A stretch of 39,792 nt of DNA from a virus. The notes under the pieces were generated by a model, which was not told the DNA's origin, did no database searches, and saw nothing but the letters and a program-made list of their open reading frames with translations. Below, piece after piece: positions 24,577-32,177 of the stretch. The stretch spans positions 1 to 39,792 of the IMG/VR virus record IMGVR_UViG_3300028840_005049. One strand, given 5' to 3'. The translations under genes and the position numbers were made by a program. How positions within the stretch are numbered: position 1 is the stretch's first letter; each line of letters begins with the position of its first letter.

Positions 24577-24774
24577 ATGAATACAAATTTAGGATGGAAG
24601 ACAATTACAGGGATTATTTTTGACTCTATTACAGCAGCTATCATACCATTGCAGCCTTTATTTACTGATGTTACTTGGATCTATATTATGGCTGTAACCG
24701 GTGGCCTTGGGGTGTTTTTTACTGGCATAGGTATTGTTCACAAGTACGCTAAAGCAAAGGAGACTACACAATGA
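24577..24774 (+). CDS. Holin-like membrane protein (65 aa)
   Basis: The protein has 65 residues with an AAGGGAG site. Two hydrophobic segments (about residues 8-28 and 31-53) separated by a short polar turn (TDVT) and a basic C-terminus (HKYAKAKETTQ) fit a two-span class II holin. It would form holes in the inner membrane and release the endolysin encoded directly upstream. Overlap by ATGA with the lipoprotein gene is consistent with a lysis cassette. Confidence 0.7.
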   Translation: MNTNLGWKTITGIIFDSITAAIIPLQPLFTDVTWIYIMAVTGGLGVFFTGIGIVHKYAKAKETTQ

Positions 24775-25109
24775 TGAAAAGAAAATTACTCTGGTGTTTA
24801 TCGTTTAGCTTGTTGGTAATTTTTGCTTGTGCATATACTCCAACAACAGACCCCATGCAAATGTCACAAGAAGAAAAGCTTGCTTTTGCATGGGGAATTT
24901 ATAAAGCACAATATAAAGATTACATGAGCATGGCAGCAATGCCGAATTTATCAGAAGATGTAAAAGTAGTACTAAGAGAAAAAAAGAAAGTGCTTACAGC
25001 ATCCTACAATACAATCATGACTTACAGAGGTTTTGTTGCTGCTGGTAAAGCTCCACCTGAAGAAACTGAACAAGCCTTGTTTGATTTTATAAATCAATAC
25101 GCCTATTAA
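24771..25109 (+). CDS. Lipoprotein, possible outer spanin
   Basis: The protein has 112 residues. A signal peptide (residues 1-19, MKRKLLWCLSFSLLVIFA) is followed by a lipobox-like IFAC, with Cys20 as the lipid attachment site. The mature part is helical and charged. A lipoprotein beside holin and amidase genes suggests an outer-membrane spanin or another envelope accessory. It is longer than most outer spanins and not Pro-rich, so the role is only inferred. Confidence 0.6.
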   Translation: MMKRKLLWCLSFSLLVIFACAYTPTTDPMQMSQEEKLAFAWGIYKAQYKDYMSMAAMPNLSEDVKVVLREKKKVLTASYNTIMTYRGFVAAGKAPPEETEQALFDFINQYAY

Positions 25110-25123
25110 AGAAAGGGGGAAAA

Positions 25124-25288
25124 ATGTCACTTGAAGCACTCGCTATAGAAGGTTTAAAATTGGCTATTTCTACTTATTTTGAGCATCAAAGACAAAAGAC
25201 AAAAACAGATGAACAAATAAAACAAGATATTTTAAGCATGATAGATGAAGCAAAAGAATACCATCCCGATAATCTACCGGATGTATAA
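25124..25288 (+). CDS. Small hypothetical protein at the end of the late operon (54 aa)
   Basis: The ORF of 54 residues starts at the ATG after AAAGGGGGA. It is mostly helical, with an amphipathic N-terminal half (LEALAIEGLKLAISTYF) and a charged second half. No family is recognised. It is the last gene before the strong terminator. Too short to judge function. Confidence 0.6.
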   Translation: MSLEALAIEGLKLAISTYFEHQRQKTKTDEQIKQDILSMIDEAKEYHPDNLPDV

Positions 25289-25290
25289 TA

Positions 25291-25360
25291 AAAAATATCC
25301 CTGCTGCATCTATAGTAAAACAAAAGTAGCTTTTACTTCTATGCATGCAGGGATATTTTT
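25291..25360. terminator. Bidirectional terminator between the convergent operons
   Basis: AAAAATATCCCTGC (25291-25304) is the exact reverse complement of GCAGGGATATTTTT (25347-25360). The arms continue inward with GCAT/ATGC, and an inner stem AGTAAAA/TTTTACT adds a second level, so the whole can form a cruciform. T-runs follow on both strands. It ends the rightward late and leftward early transcripts. Confidence 0.92.
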
Positions 25361-25508
25361 ACTTGTAAGCATACCCCCTTTTTCTATTAACATACATTCT
25401 TACTACTTTTGCAAGATCATACTCTTTTTTATTATTAAGCTCTCTCACAATGTAATCAAAAAACTCAATTTCATCTTTTTTCAATGGCGTTATTTTTTCT
25501 TTTTTCAT
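25359..25508 (-). CDS. Small hypothetical protein (49 aa)
   Basis: The ORF of 49 residues has an AAGGAAGGAG site and an ATGA overlap with the gene before it. The protein is charged and basic (KKEKITPLKKDEIEFF at the N-terminus, NRKRGYAYK at the end). It is the last gene of the leftward operon and ends at the edge of the terminator. No family is recognised. Confidence 0.7.
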   Translation of the reverse strand: MKKEKITPLKKDEIEFFDYIVRELNNKKEYDLAKVVRMYVNRKRGYAYK

Positions 25509-25810
25509 TTTATATTTAACTCCTTCCTTATCATTTCAAGCTCATGAAGTATTCTTTTATATTCATCCATTACCGATGGTGGGCATTTTTGGCAATCTCT
25601 GCCAAACTCTTTTTCAAAATTCCATTTGATTGACTGTAGTTCCTTGTACCTTTGAGCAGCTTTATACTGTTGCATTTCCTGCTTATTCATCATGGCTATT
25701 TGTTCTACTGCTGCAAGTTCTTCATCAGTAGCAAAATACCAAATGGCACCAAGAGCTAAAGAAATACACGCACATAGAGCAATGATAGTTTGTAGCAATT
25801 CTTTTTTCAT
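25505..25810 (-). CDS. Small membrane protein with coiled coil (101 aa)
   Basis: The protein has 101 residues with an AAGGGAG site. A hydrophobic helix (residues about 6-26, QTIIALCACISLALGAIWYF) is followed by a charged coiled-coil-like region and a CQKC pair near residue 73. The profile is an inner-membrane-anchored protein with a cytoplasmic or periplasmic helical tail, so an inner spanin is one possibility. It is in the replication operon rather than the lysis cassette, which argues against that. No family is recognised. Confidence 0.6.
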   Translation of the reverse strand: MKKELLQTIIALCACISLALGAIWYFATDEELAAVEQIAMMNKQEMQQYKAAQRYKELQSIKWNFEKEFGRDCQKCPPSVMDEYKRILHELEMIRKELNIK

Positions 25811-25813
25811 AGA

Positions 25814-26236
25814 TCAATTCTCCCTTCTTAATATTTTAGCAAGTTCTTCATAGTTAATGTTCCCACGCCAAATTTTAATAGATCTATTGTACATTTCTTC
25901 ATTATCGCCATTAAACTTTATATGTATTGCGTTATAAAAATCAAGTATAAAATAAGTGTTTATGCCAGCATGCTTTATTAATAAAAAACAAGGGCACCTA
26001 TTTCTTCCATGTTTTGCAAAGAATAATTTTTGCCTAAAACCAAAATGTATTTGCGAGAAGTAATCTCTGCAATACTTAAGCTCTATCCATCCTGAATAGC
26101 CATTTGTTGAAGAGAAAAAGCAATCCGGTATACCAGATCTTGTACATCCTTCAATCTCTTCGGCAAAAACACCCATTTTATTTAAATGTTTTATTACTGT
26201 TCTTTGAAACGCCTTTTCACTGCCCCTTTCTTTCAT
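25814..26236 (-). CDS. VRR-NUC family nuclease
   Basis: The protein has 140 residues from the ATG at 26236, which overlaps the polymerase stop by ATGA and follows AAGGAG. An upstream in-frame start at 26263 has no supporting ribosome site. The PD-(D/E)xK signature is visible as SGIPDCFF then GWIELK, followed by the conserved RQKLFF region and a FLLIK strand. Stand-alone VRR-NUC proteins are common in phage replication modules and cut branched or structured DNA, such as Holliday junctions. The catalytic residues appear intact. Confidence 0.88.
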   Translation of the reverse strand: MKERGSEKAFQRTVIKHLNKMGVFAEEIEGCTRSGIPDCFFSSTNGYSGWIELKYCRDYFSQIHFGFRQKLFFAKHGRNRCPCFLLIKHAGINTYFILDFYNAIHIKFNGDNEEMYNRSIKIWRGNINYEELAKILRREN

Positions 26237-28167
26237 AGCATAATCTCCTTTAGACTTCCCCAATTTTTACCAGATTCATAATCACAAATTATTGGCACAC
26301 TAAAATCTAAAGTATTTTCTAATACTTCTTTTATTATTTTTGCATACTTCTTCCCTTCTGCACCTTTCGGAAGTGAATGATCCAATTCATCATGCACAGT
26401 CAAATGTGGGTATGGTATTTTTCCATGTTCATATATGCCTGATTCATACAGATCAAGCATTGCTTTTTTCATCACATCGGCCGCACTTCCTTGCAGTAAC
26501 CTATTTAGTGCAGTATATGTGTATGTTCTTTTTACTCCATATCTAAAATTATTGCCATGTTTTTTTATAAAATTATTAACACCTAATAAAGCCGTATCTT
26601 TGTCTCTTGTCAAAGCGATACTTGGATGTACTGCTATTCCCTTGTCACTTGGTTCATAAAAAGGAAATCTTGCTTTTCTTCCTAATACAGTAGTAATGTA
26701 CCCTTTGATTTGTGCTCTGGTCATTGCTTTGTAAAAAAGATCAACACCATATGGATATATTTCTTGGATCTTTTTTCTAAGAGCGTTTGACTCTTTTATA
26801 AGCATACCTAATTTAAAAGCAAGTGCTGCTTCTCCCAACCCATAAATAATACCGAAGTTTACTGTTTTTGCTGCTTTTCGTTTAAGGTTTAAACCATAAG
26901 CATTGCACTCATTTTGTACCATTGTGTGAAAATCTGTTTTTGGGCTTTCTTTGTACATTCTCCTTGCTTTATCCGCTTCTTTCCCTGTTGCATAATGCAC
27001 CATTAACCTGTATTCAATTTGTGAATAGTCATGCCTTCCCCAAAGCATATTTACTTCTGGTATAAAACATGTGCGTATTAGTTTGCCTTCATCTGTTTTT
27101 GCCGGTATGTTTTGCAGATTAGGTTTTGAAGAAGAAAATCTTCCAGATTTAGCACCTGAAGAATTGCCTAATACTTGATTAAATTGGCAGTGTATTCTTC
27201 CCATGTACGCACCATCTAATATGTAATTTTGTATAAAAGTATCTCTAAACTTTGTGTATTCTCTTAACTTGTGAATTGCTTTTACTACAGGGTGCTTATG
27301 GTTTGAAATAAATGAAGAAGTAAATGATGGTGCCTTGGTTTTTGGTGTCAATGGATAAGATAACTTTAATTTATTAAATACTTTTTTTATTGTTGCTGCT
27401 TTCCATACACTATCTATTTCTACATGTGTTTCTTTTTCTACTTTACGCATTAGCTTGTTTATTTCATCAGTATAGTTACTTTGTATTTGTGCTGCTCTTG
27501 ATAAATTAACACGTACACCTTGCCAGCGCATTTCAAGTAGCATTCTTATTAATCCTACTTCTACATCATATACTTGTCTTAAACCTTCACTTTCAATTAA
27601 TTTTAGCTGTTTTTTTATTATACGCATAGGTAGTGTTGCATCACTTAATGCATATGGTTCTACAATGTTTCTTGGTGCTTTGTGTATCCTTCCAGCTTGT
27701 TGTTTTCTTGTTGGTGCTCCCCCAAATTTTTTCGCCAACCATTTGTATAAAATATCCTCATTTTTTGTTTCATTTAGATAGTGTTGCGCTAAATCATTCA
27801 GGCTGTATTTACCGGTTTTATTTTCGTCCAACAATGGTTCTGCAATTTGAACATCATGCAATGGGCCATTTACCTCTATTCCTAAAGAGCGCAGGCCTTG
27901 TAAATCGTATATGATGTTTGTGCCTACCTTTGGTATAGGGGTTTGCAAAACATCCCTGATAAATCGTAAATCATGGCCGTTTAAATCGGTAAAATACCAT
28001 GCATCTTTGCCATTATCAGCACCAATTGATACACCAACAACCCTTGCTCTTTTGGTGTGGAATTGTGGGCCGTAATCAAGCAGCATCGGATCAAATGATT
28101 CAATGTCAAACGATATTGCCTTACAATTAGATAGATTTGGATAGTCCATATTTTTAAAAGGGAGCAT
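26233..28167 (-). CDS. DNA polymerase, family A, with 3'-5' proofreading domain
   Basis: The protein has 644 residues. It replicates the phage genome. The N-terminal DnaQ-type exonuclease has DIESFD (residues 21-26), IIYDLQ and YALSDA, all metal-binding acids present. The polymerase domain has motif A HDYSQIEYR, motif B KAAKTVNFGIIYG with a Phe at the position equivalent to E. coli Pol I F762, and motif C VHDELDH. No 5'-3' exonuclease is present. The start at 28167 lies inside a 14-bp inverted repeat that could hide its ribosome site. ATG 28149 is an alternative start. Confidence 0.96.
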   Translation of the reverse strand: MLPFKNMDYPNLSNCKAISFDIESFDPMLLDYGPQFHTKRARVVGVSIGADNGKDAWYFTDLNGHDLRFIRDVLQTPIPKVGTNIIYDLQGLRSLGIEVNGPLHDVQIAEPLLDENKTGKYSLNDLAQHYLNETKNEDILYKWLAKKFGGAPTRKQQAGRIHKAPRNIVEPYALSDATLPMRIIKKQLKLIESEGLRQVYDVEVGLIRMLLEMRWQGVRVNLSRAAQIQSNYTDEINKLMRKVEKETHVEIDSVWKAATIKKVFNKLKLSYPLTPKTKAPSFTSSFISNHKHPVVKAIHKLREYTKFRDTFIQNYILDGAYMGRIHCQFNQVLGNSSGAKSGRFSSSKPNLQNIPAKTDEGKLIRTCFIPEVNMLWGRHDYSQIEYRLMVHYATGKEADKARRMYKESPKTDFHTMVQNECNAYGLNLKRKAAKTVNFGIIYGLGEAALAFKLGMLIKESNALRKKIQEIYPYGVDLFYKAMTRAQIKGYITTVLGRKARFPFYEPSDKGIAVHPSIALTRDKDTALLGVNNFIKKHGNNFRYGVKRTYTYTALNRLLQGSAADVMKKAMLDLYESGIYEHGKIPYPHLTVHDELDHSLPKGAEGKKYAKIIKEVLENTLDFSVPIICDYESGKNWGSLKEIML

Positions 28168-28187
28168 TATATCTATAATGCTCCCTT
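28158..28187 (-). terminator. Perfect 14-bp hairpin at the polymerase start
   Basis: AAGGGAGCATTATA (28158-28171) and TATAATGCTCCCTT (28174-28187) are exact reverse complements, separated by two bases. Read leftward, the second arm is followed by a TTTT run, as in an intrinsic terminator at the end of the ParB-like gene. The polymerase ATG at 28167 is inside the stem, so the structure could also control translation. In practice the loop would open a few pairs. Confidence 0.85.
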
Positions 28188-28199
28188 ACCCCCTTTCTG

Positions 28200-29135
28200 T
28201 TATTCTTCTGTATATCGCCTATAATTAATGCACTTTAGGCATGGATTAGGTATATCAAAAGAGTCTTTTCCTTTAATGATACCGCAGCATATCTTTGGTG
28301 CTACTCTTTGATTTCTGTATGCACAATTAAATGATGTTGCCTGTTTATACTTAAACGGCCATTTAAATTTATCTAATGAGCGTGAAGCAATTGCCAGACC
28401 ATGTATTACCCCATGAATAAAGATCTTTTCATCTTTTGATGTTTTCTTATGGTTAGCAAGAATTGTTTTAGTAGCAATAATTGCTTCTATTTGTTTAGCA
28501 TTCATTGGTCGAACAGCTTTTGCTTCTTTTATACCATCCTTAATAATTGTTTTTGGTTTACTTGCTGATGCTTTCTTTTTACTGGTTTTTACTTTACTTG
28601 AAATTGCGCTTGCTTGTGTAGTAGTAATATTCCCTGCCTCTAATTCAGTGGCGACTTTAGAAGGCATATCCAAAAGAGATAACCTGCTTGAGACAGTAAA
28701 AGCGCTCTTTCCGGTAGCATCTGATATATCTTTCTGTGTCATACCAGAATCAATTAATCTTTTAAATGCTGCTCCTTCTTCCATCGGTGTTAGTTTTTCC
28801 CCTTCTGATAATAACAGATTTAGAAGAAGTGCTTCTTTATCATCTTTTGGTTTTTCAATAATGCATGGTACTGGTTCAAGGGCTTTTGACTTCTTTAGAT
28901 CATAATTACTGAAATGCGCTTTTAATCTTCTTTCGCCATCTATTAAAAAATAAAGATTTTTCTTATGCTCATATACACGCAATGGCTGTTTTATGCCAAG
29001 CGCAATTGAATTACAAAAATCAGGAGTTAATTGTAAATCTCTTCTTGGATTAAATCCCTTTTTAGGTGATATCTTTTTTGGATCTATTAAAGTAACATTC
29101 TGTGATTGTTTTTTTATGATGGTTTTTTTCGGCAT
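28200..29135 (-). CDS. ParB-like DNA-binding protein
   Basis: The protein has 311 residues from the ATG at 29135, nine bases after AAAGGAG. Residues about 10-110 show the ParB/Srx N-terminal domain (ISPKKGFNPRRDLQLT and the FLIDGERRLKAHF box). A KorB/ParB-type helix-turn-helix follows near residue 140 (GMTQKDISDATGKSAFTVSSRL). The C-terminal third has a CxxC...CLKC cysteine set that may bind zinc. ParB proteins bind specific sites in partition or gene control. No ParA lies next to it, so a regulator of the phage itself is as likely as a partition protein. Confidence 0.85.
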   Translation of the reverse strand: MPKKTIIKKQSQNVTLIDPKKISPKKGFNPRRDLQLTPDFCNSIALGIKQPLRVYEHKKNLYFLIDGERRLKAHFSNYDLKKSKALEPVPCIIEKPKDDKEALLLNLLLSEGEKLTPMEEGAAFKRLIDSGMTQKDISDATGKSAFTVSSRLSLLDMPSKVATELEAGNITTTQASAISSKVKTSKKKASASKPKTIIKDGIKEAKAVRPMNAKQIEAIIATKTILANHKKTSKDEKIFIHGVIHGLAIASRSLDKFKWPFKYKQATSFNCAYRNQRVAPKICCGIIKGKDSFDIPNPCLKCINYRRYTEE

Positions 29136-29250
29136 GCCCAAATTCTCCTTTCATATATGTGATATTTCTCATGTCAATAATAAAGTCTTCCAAATAATCA
29201 TTGAATGTTGCAGGTTCTTTTGTGACATTGTACAATTGATGATTAATCAT
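29062..29250 (-). CDS. Small hypothetical protein overlapping the ParB-like gene (62 aa)
   Basis: The ORF of 62 residues starts eight bases after AAAGGAG, overlaps the preceding HTH gene's stop and runs 74 bases into the ParB-like gene in another frame. The ribosome site is as strong as that of its neighbours. The N-terminal half (QLYNVTKEPATFNDYLEDFI) is acidic and ordinary in composition; the overlapping C-terminus is His/Lys-rich. Real and translated is my reading, but a leader peptide that couples translation to the ParB-like gene is the alternative. Confidence 0.6.
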   Translation of the reverse strand: MINHQLYNVTKEPATFNDYLEDFIIDMRNITYMKGEFGHAEKNHHKKTITECYFNRSKKDIT

Positions 29251-29419
29251 TGAGCATGCTCCTTTCGAAAAGAGCTAATTCTTTCTTTGAAATGAGTAGC
29301 ATTCCATATTTCTTTACTGCTTTTATTCTCCCTTCTTTTATTGCTGCATAAATTGCAGCGGTTGATATGTTTAAAATCATTGCTGCTTCTCTAACTCGCA
29401 TTAGTTCTTCTTCAGTCAT
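29243..29419 (-). CDS. Helix-turn-helix DNA-binding protein, excisionase/MerR-like (58 aa)
   Basis: The protein has 58 residues. It starts after an AAGGGGG site. The sequence RVREAAMILNISTAAIYAAI matches the HTH_17/excisionase-type winged helix: a helix, a turn and a recognition helix, then IKAVKKYGMLLISKKELALF for the wing. Such proteins serve as excisionases or regulators. With no integrase in the window, a regulator of the leftward operon is the better guess. It overlaps both neighbours by a few bases. Confidence 0.8.
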   Translation of the reverse strand: MTEEELMRVREAAMILNISTAAIYAAIKEGRIKAVKKYGMLLISKKELALFERSMLND

Positions 29420-29652
29420 TTCTTTATCACCCCCTTATTGATAACGCATTGATAGTAAAGATCAAACCATTTCTCCTTGTCTTTTACTCTATCATAATAT
29501 TTTGATGCTTCATATTCACATGCCAATTGATTCTCTGGTGATTGGCTATTGGCATATGTTACAAAGTTATTACAGCCATAGCACATAAGAATTATAGATA
29601 ATAAAAGAAGTAAAGTAAACATTATTATACATTTAATTAGTTCTTTTAACAT
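29416..29652 (-). CDS. Small membrane or secreted protein (78 aa)
   Basis: The protein has 78 residues. Residues about 9-28 are strongly hydrophobic (IMFTLLLLLSIILMCYGC), acting as a signal or membrane anchor; the Cys at position 27 might form a lipobox. The rest is polar with three further Cys residues. It overlaps the previous zinc-ribbon gene by 20 bases and the next gene by four. No family is recognised. Confidence 0.6.
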   Translation of the reverse strand: MLKELIKCIIMFTLLLLLSIILMCYGCNNFVTYANSQSPENQLACEYEASKYYDRVKDKEKWFDLYYQCVINKGVIKK

Positions 29653-29839
29653 ATCTAATACCTACCTTTTTTAAGTATTTTTCATGAAATATATGCCCAT
29701 TGTAGTATTCCTTTTTTACATAACATCTGAAGCAGATTGGTTTTTGCTCTTTTCTTTCAACAAGGTTCTTCTTTAATCTTCTATTGCATATTCTGCATCT
29801 GCTTTGTGATAGTTCAGTAAAATTAAAAGGTTTTTTCAT
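29633..29839 (-). CDS. Small zinc-ribbon protein (68 aa)
   Basis: The protein has 68 residues with AAAGGAG. CRIC near residue 15 and CFRC near residue 36 make a likely four-Cys zinc site, within a very basic protein (many Lys/Arg, pattern RRLKKNLVERKEQK). Such proteins may bind nucleic acid. The ATG overlaps the stop of the preceding small gene. Function is not known. Confidence 0.65.
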   Translation of the reverse strand: MKKPFNFTELSQSRCRICNRRLKKNLVERKEQKPICFRCYVKKEYYNGHIFHEKYLKKVGIRYVKRTN

Positions 29840-30015
29840 GAATTATTTCTCCTTTCAAATTCTTCTAACCATAGCACATCTTGATACTCTTCATAGAGCC
29901 ACTGGCATATGTTATTGCAAAAATCTTCTTTGTCCAATGGATGAAACGGTCTACTGCAATAATGACAATACTTCTTTTTAGTGTTGTCTTCTTCAATGTG
30001 CTTATACTTCGGCAT
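29836..30015 (-). CDS. Small zinc-finger-like protein (59 aa)
   Basis: The protein has 59 residues, with an AGGAGG site. CHYC near residue 17 and CNNIC near residue 33 give four cysteines that can hold zinc, followed by a WLYEEYQDVLWLEEFERR helix. It overlaps the next gene by ATGA. It is one of several tiny Cys-knuckle proteins in the leftward operon. No family is recognised. Confidence 0.65.
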   Translation of the reverse strand: MPKYKHIEEDNTKKKYCHYCSRPFHPLDKEDFCNNICQWLYEEYQDVLWLEEFERRNNS

Positions 30016-30027
30016 TTTTTCCTCCTA

Positions 30028-30270
30028 TTAGTAGTAAATGTTTACTTCATACCATTTCATTAAGTTTTCAATGCTTTGATTTAGATCAAAGAAAAGATCT
30101 TCAATATCTTCATCAGATGGATCATGGTAAATGACATAGCCCACCCTTAAAGAAGACGGCACAAAGATTTTTCTAAATTCTTCTATTCTTTTTAAAAGTA
30201 TTTTTGCGTGATCTTCAATTTGATCAAGAGCCAAATAGCTTTTACTTCTCGAAACTTTTTCTTTATGCAT
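30028..30270 (-). CDS. Hypothetical acidic protein (80 aa)
   Basis: The protein has 80 residues from the ATG at 30270, which follows AAAGGAG; longer in-frame forms would overlap the previous gene. A helical charged N-terminus (SRSKSYLALDQIEDHAKILL) and a C-terminal acidic patch (DPSDEDIEDLFFDL) are visible. No family is recognised. It is part of the run of small early genes. Confidence 0.65.
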   Translation of the reverse strand: MHKEKVSRSKSYLALDQIEDHAKILLKRIEEFRKIFVPSSLRVGYVIYHDPSDEDIEDLFFDLNQSIENLMKWYEVNIYY

Positions 30271-30271
30271 T

Positions 30272-30544
30272 TTACTTCTCCTTTCTTTTGTTTTCAATCC
30301 AAGCATCAACTTTTTTCTTACTTCCCCAAGAGCCAATTGGTGCATGATTATATAAAAAATTTGCATACGCTGGTAAATTTCTCATATTGTTGACATCTGC
30401 ATACATAAATGCCTGTACTAAGTTGTTGCACAACACATTGTAAAGAAAATCCCCCAGTTCTACTATTCCATGGTCTAAATAGCCATGTAATCCTTCTCGC
30501 ATATAGTTTGGAATTTCCCATTGCCCTAAAGTGTACTTTGCCAT
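30272..30544 (-). CDS. Hypothetical protein, first gene after the second leftward promoter (90 aa)
   Basis: The protein has 90 residues with a clear AAAGGAG site. It is mixed charged and aromatic (GQWEIPNYMREGLHGYLDHG, HAPIGSWGSKKKVDAWI). It is the first gene behind the promoter at 30579-30608, so probably expressed early and strongly. No family is recognised. It may be a small anti-host or accessory protein, but this is only from position. Confidence 0.65.
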   Translation of the reverse strand: MAKYTLGQWEIPNYMREGLHGYLDHGIVELGDFLYNVLCNNLVQAFMYADVNNMRNLPAYANFLYNHAPIGSWGSKKKVDAWIENKRKEK

Positions 30545-30578
30545 GGTTTTTTCTCCTTTCGTTGGGGTTTTTATTTTT

Positions 30579-30608
30579 TTTATATCATTTTAAATTGTCA
30601 ATTGTCAA
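30579..30608 (-). promoter_or_regulatory. Leftward sigma70-type promoter
   Basis: On the minus strand, TTGACA (30603-30608) is followed after 18 bases by TATAAA (30579-30584). A second overlapping TTGACA adds ambiguity about the -35. It sits just downstream of the helicase terminator and 35 bases upstream of the next start, so it begins a new transcript for the small genes, ParB-like protein and polymerase. Confidence 0.72.
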
Positions 30609-30656
30609 ACAAAATTATTTTCTTATATATCAGTATGTTACAAACCATTAAACAAT

Positions 30657-30694
30657 AAAAAACCGGCCAAAATGGTGAAATTGGCCGGTTTTTT
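30657..30694. terminator. Bidirectional terminator after the UvrD-like helicase gene
   Basis: AAAAAACCGGCCAA (30657-30670) and TTGGCCGGTTTTTT (30681-30694) are perfect reverse complements with a 10-base loop and a T-run at each end. It follows the helicase stop at 30729 by about 35 bases. Confidence 0.95.
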
Positions 30695-30728
30695 GTCACC
30701 TAAACAAATATTTAACTTATTGATTTTA

Positions 30729-32177
30729 TTATATATTATAATGCATTTCTGTTGATGGTGAAACAATAAAAAGATTGTTGCGTGTACGTGTTGCCCCAAC
30801 ATAAAAAACCCTGTGCTCATTATCTGGTGCATTCTGGTATTCTTCAAAAGATTTGTACAGCATATCAGGGTACAATATTACATTATCTGCTTCATTGCCT
30901 TTTACACCATGGATTGTTGATAAATTTACTTTTGGCTTTTCTTTTAAGTTGTACCCATTTTGTAAAAGTACTCTATAATAATTTCTTTTATATAATGGGA
31001 TTTGCTTTAGTGCATCAAACCATGGAGTAGTAACAATTTTTTCTGCATTAATCAAGTCACGCAAAAGTACTTTTTTTGTTGGGCATTGATGCCCGAATAA
31101 TTGCTCATATTTAGTTTTTGATATCGCCATGCCTTTTCTAAATTTTTCATATGTATAAATTAAATCTATATCATCACTGCTTACAAATGCCTTGCCTTTT
31201 ACTGAATAATAAACACCTTTTACTTCTAATTGGTTTCGAATATCCCAAAAAAACTTCTTGTTTCTAACAAGTATGAAGTAAGATTCATTTGGCAAAAAAT
31301 CAATATAATCAAGTGATATTATCCTTTCTACTTTTCCAATAGTCATTTTTGGATAGAATTTTTTGTCATATCTGTGTTTTATGCTATTAGCTATTTTCTT
31401 AGCAACAGCAAATGGTGCAGCAGGTAATCTCCATGATTGCCTTAATACTTTTCTTTCATCAGTTTCCATAGATAAAAAGTAATTAACATCAGCACCAGAC
31501 CATTTATAAATAGCTTGATCATCATCACCTGCAATATACCATTGTTCAGCATCATTAAAAGCTTTTTTAATAACATGCCACTGTAATGTTGATAGATCTT
31601 GTCCTTCATCAATGATTACTATCTTACATCTTACTGGTTCACCATACATTAAATAATTTTCTAATTGATCTGTAAAATCCATTTTACCAAAATCATTTTT
31701 ATACTTCATGTACATACTATTGAAGTAATTTAAATGGTCAATAGGAATATCGGCATTGCTTTTCTCCCATACCTTTTCTAACGGTTCACATCTTGATCTT
31801 CCAAGGTTTATTAATGAAAGTAAAAAATCTCCGCTTTCTGGTGGTAGACCTTCTTCTGGATCAATAATTCCTGTTGTTTGAAAACCTGTGGTATTTGATA
31901 TATTTTCAAAATCTTTTCTATCAAGCATCATGTTTCTTGTTGCATTTATTTCTCTAAAGCAAAAGCTATGAATTGTCCTAACATGTGGTAATTCATTCTG
32001 GTTAAATCCAAATTTTTTCTTTCCCCTTGTTAAAGCTTCTTTTGCTGCTGATTTCGTAAATGCTACAAAAGCAATTTCGTCTGGTCTATATCCCTGTTTT
32101 AATTTTCCATCCATTATATTAAGAAGGTGTGTTGTCTTCCCTGTACCCGGTGGGCCAAGAAGTAAAAAAGTCTTCAT
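30729..32177 (-). CDS. SF1 DNA helicase, UvrD/Rep type
   Basis: The protein has 482 residues. Motifs in order: Walker A GPPGTGKTT (residues 8-16); Walker B VIIDEGQD; motif III GDDDQAIYKW; motif IV RQSWRLP; motif V STIHGVKGNEADNVIL; motif VI YVGATRTR. It is compact for UvrD-like enzymes, lacking long insertions, much like phage Dda-type helicases. It unwinds DNA 3' to 5' or at forks, most likely as the replicative helicase of this phage. Its start overlaps the preceding small gene. The transcript ends at 30657-30694. Confidence 0.95.
   Translation of the reverse strand: MKTFLLLGPPGTGKTTHLLNIMDGKLKQGYRPDEIAFVAFTKSAAKEALTRGKKKFGFNQNELPHVRTIHSFCFREINATRNMMLDRKDFENISNTTGFQTTGIIDPEEGLPPESGDFLLSLINLGRSRCEPLEKVWEKSNADIPIDHLNYFNSMYMKYKNDFGKMDFTDQLENYLMYGEPVRCKIVIIDEGQDLSTLQWHVIKKAFNDAEQWYIAGDDDQAIYKWSGADVNYFLSMETDERKVLRQSWRLPAAPFAVAKKIANSIKHRYDKKFYPKMTIGKVERIISLDYIDFLPNESYFILVRNKKFFWDIRNQLEVKGVYYSVKGKAFVSSDDIDLIYTYEKFRKGMAISKTKYEQLFGHQCPTKKVLLRDLINAEKIVTTPWFDALKQIPLYKRNYYRVLLQNGYNLKEKPKVNLSTIHGVKGNEADNVILYPDMLYKSFEEYQNAPDNEHRVFYVGATRTRNNLFIVSPSTEMHYNI

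Noticed and set aside
25505-25810. Inner spanin (Rz-like) gene
   Set aside because: The membrane anchor and coiled coil would fit, but it is transcribed with replication genes on the opposite strand, and the late-operon protein at 23763 is a better candidate.
29243-29419. Excisionase proving a lysogenic module
   Set aside because: The HTH fold also fits small regulators, and no integrase, attachment site or repressor was recognised.
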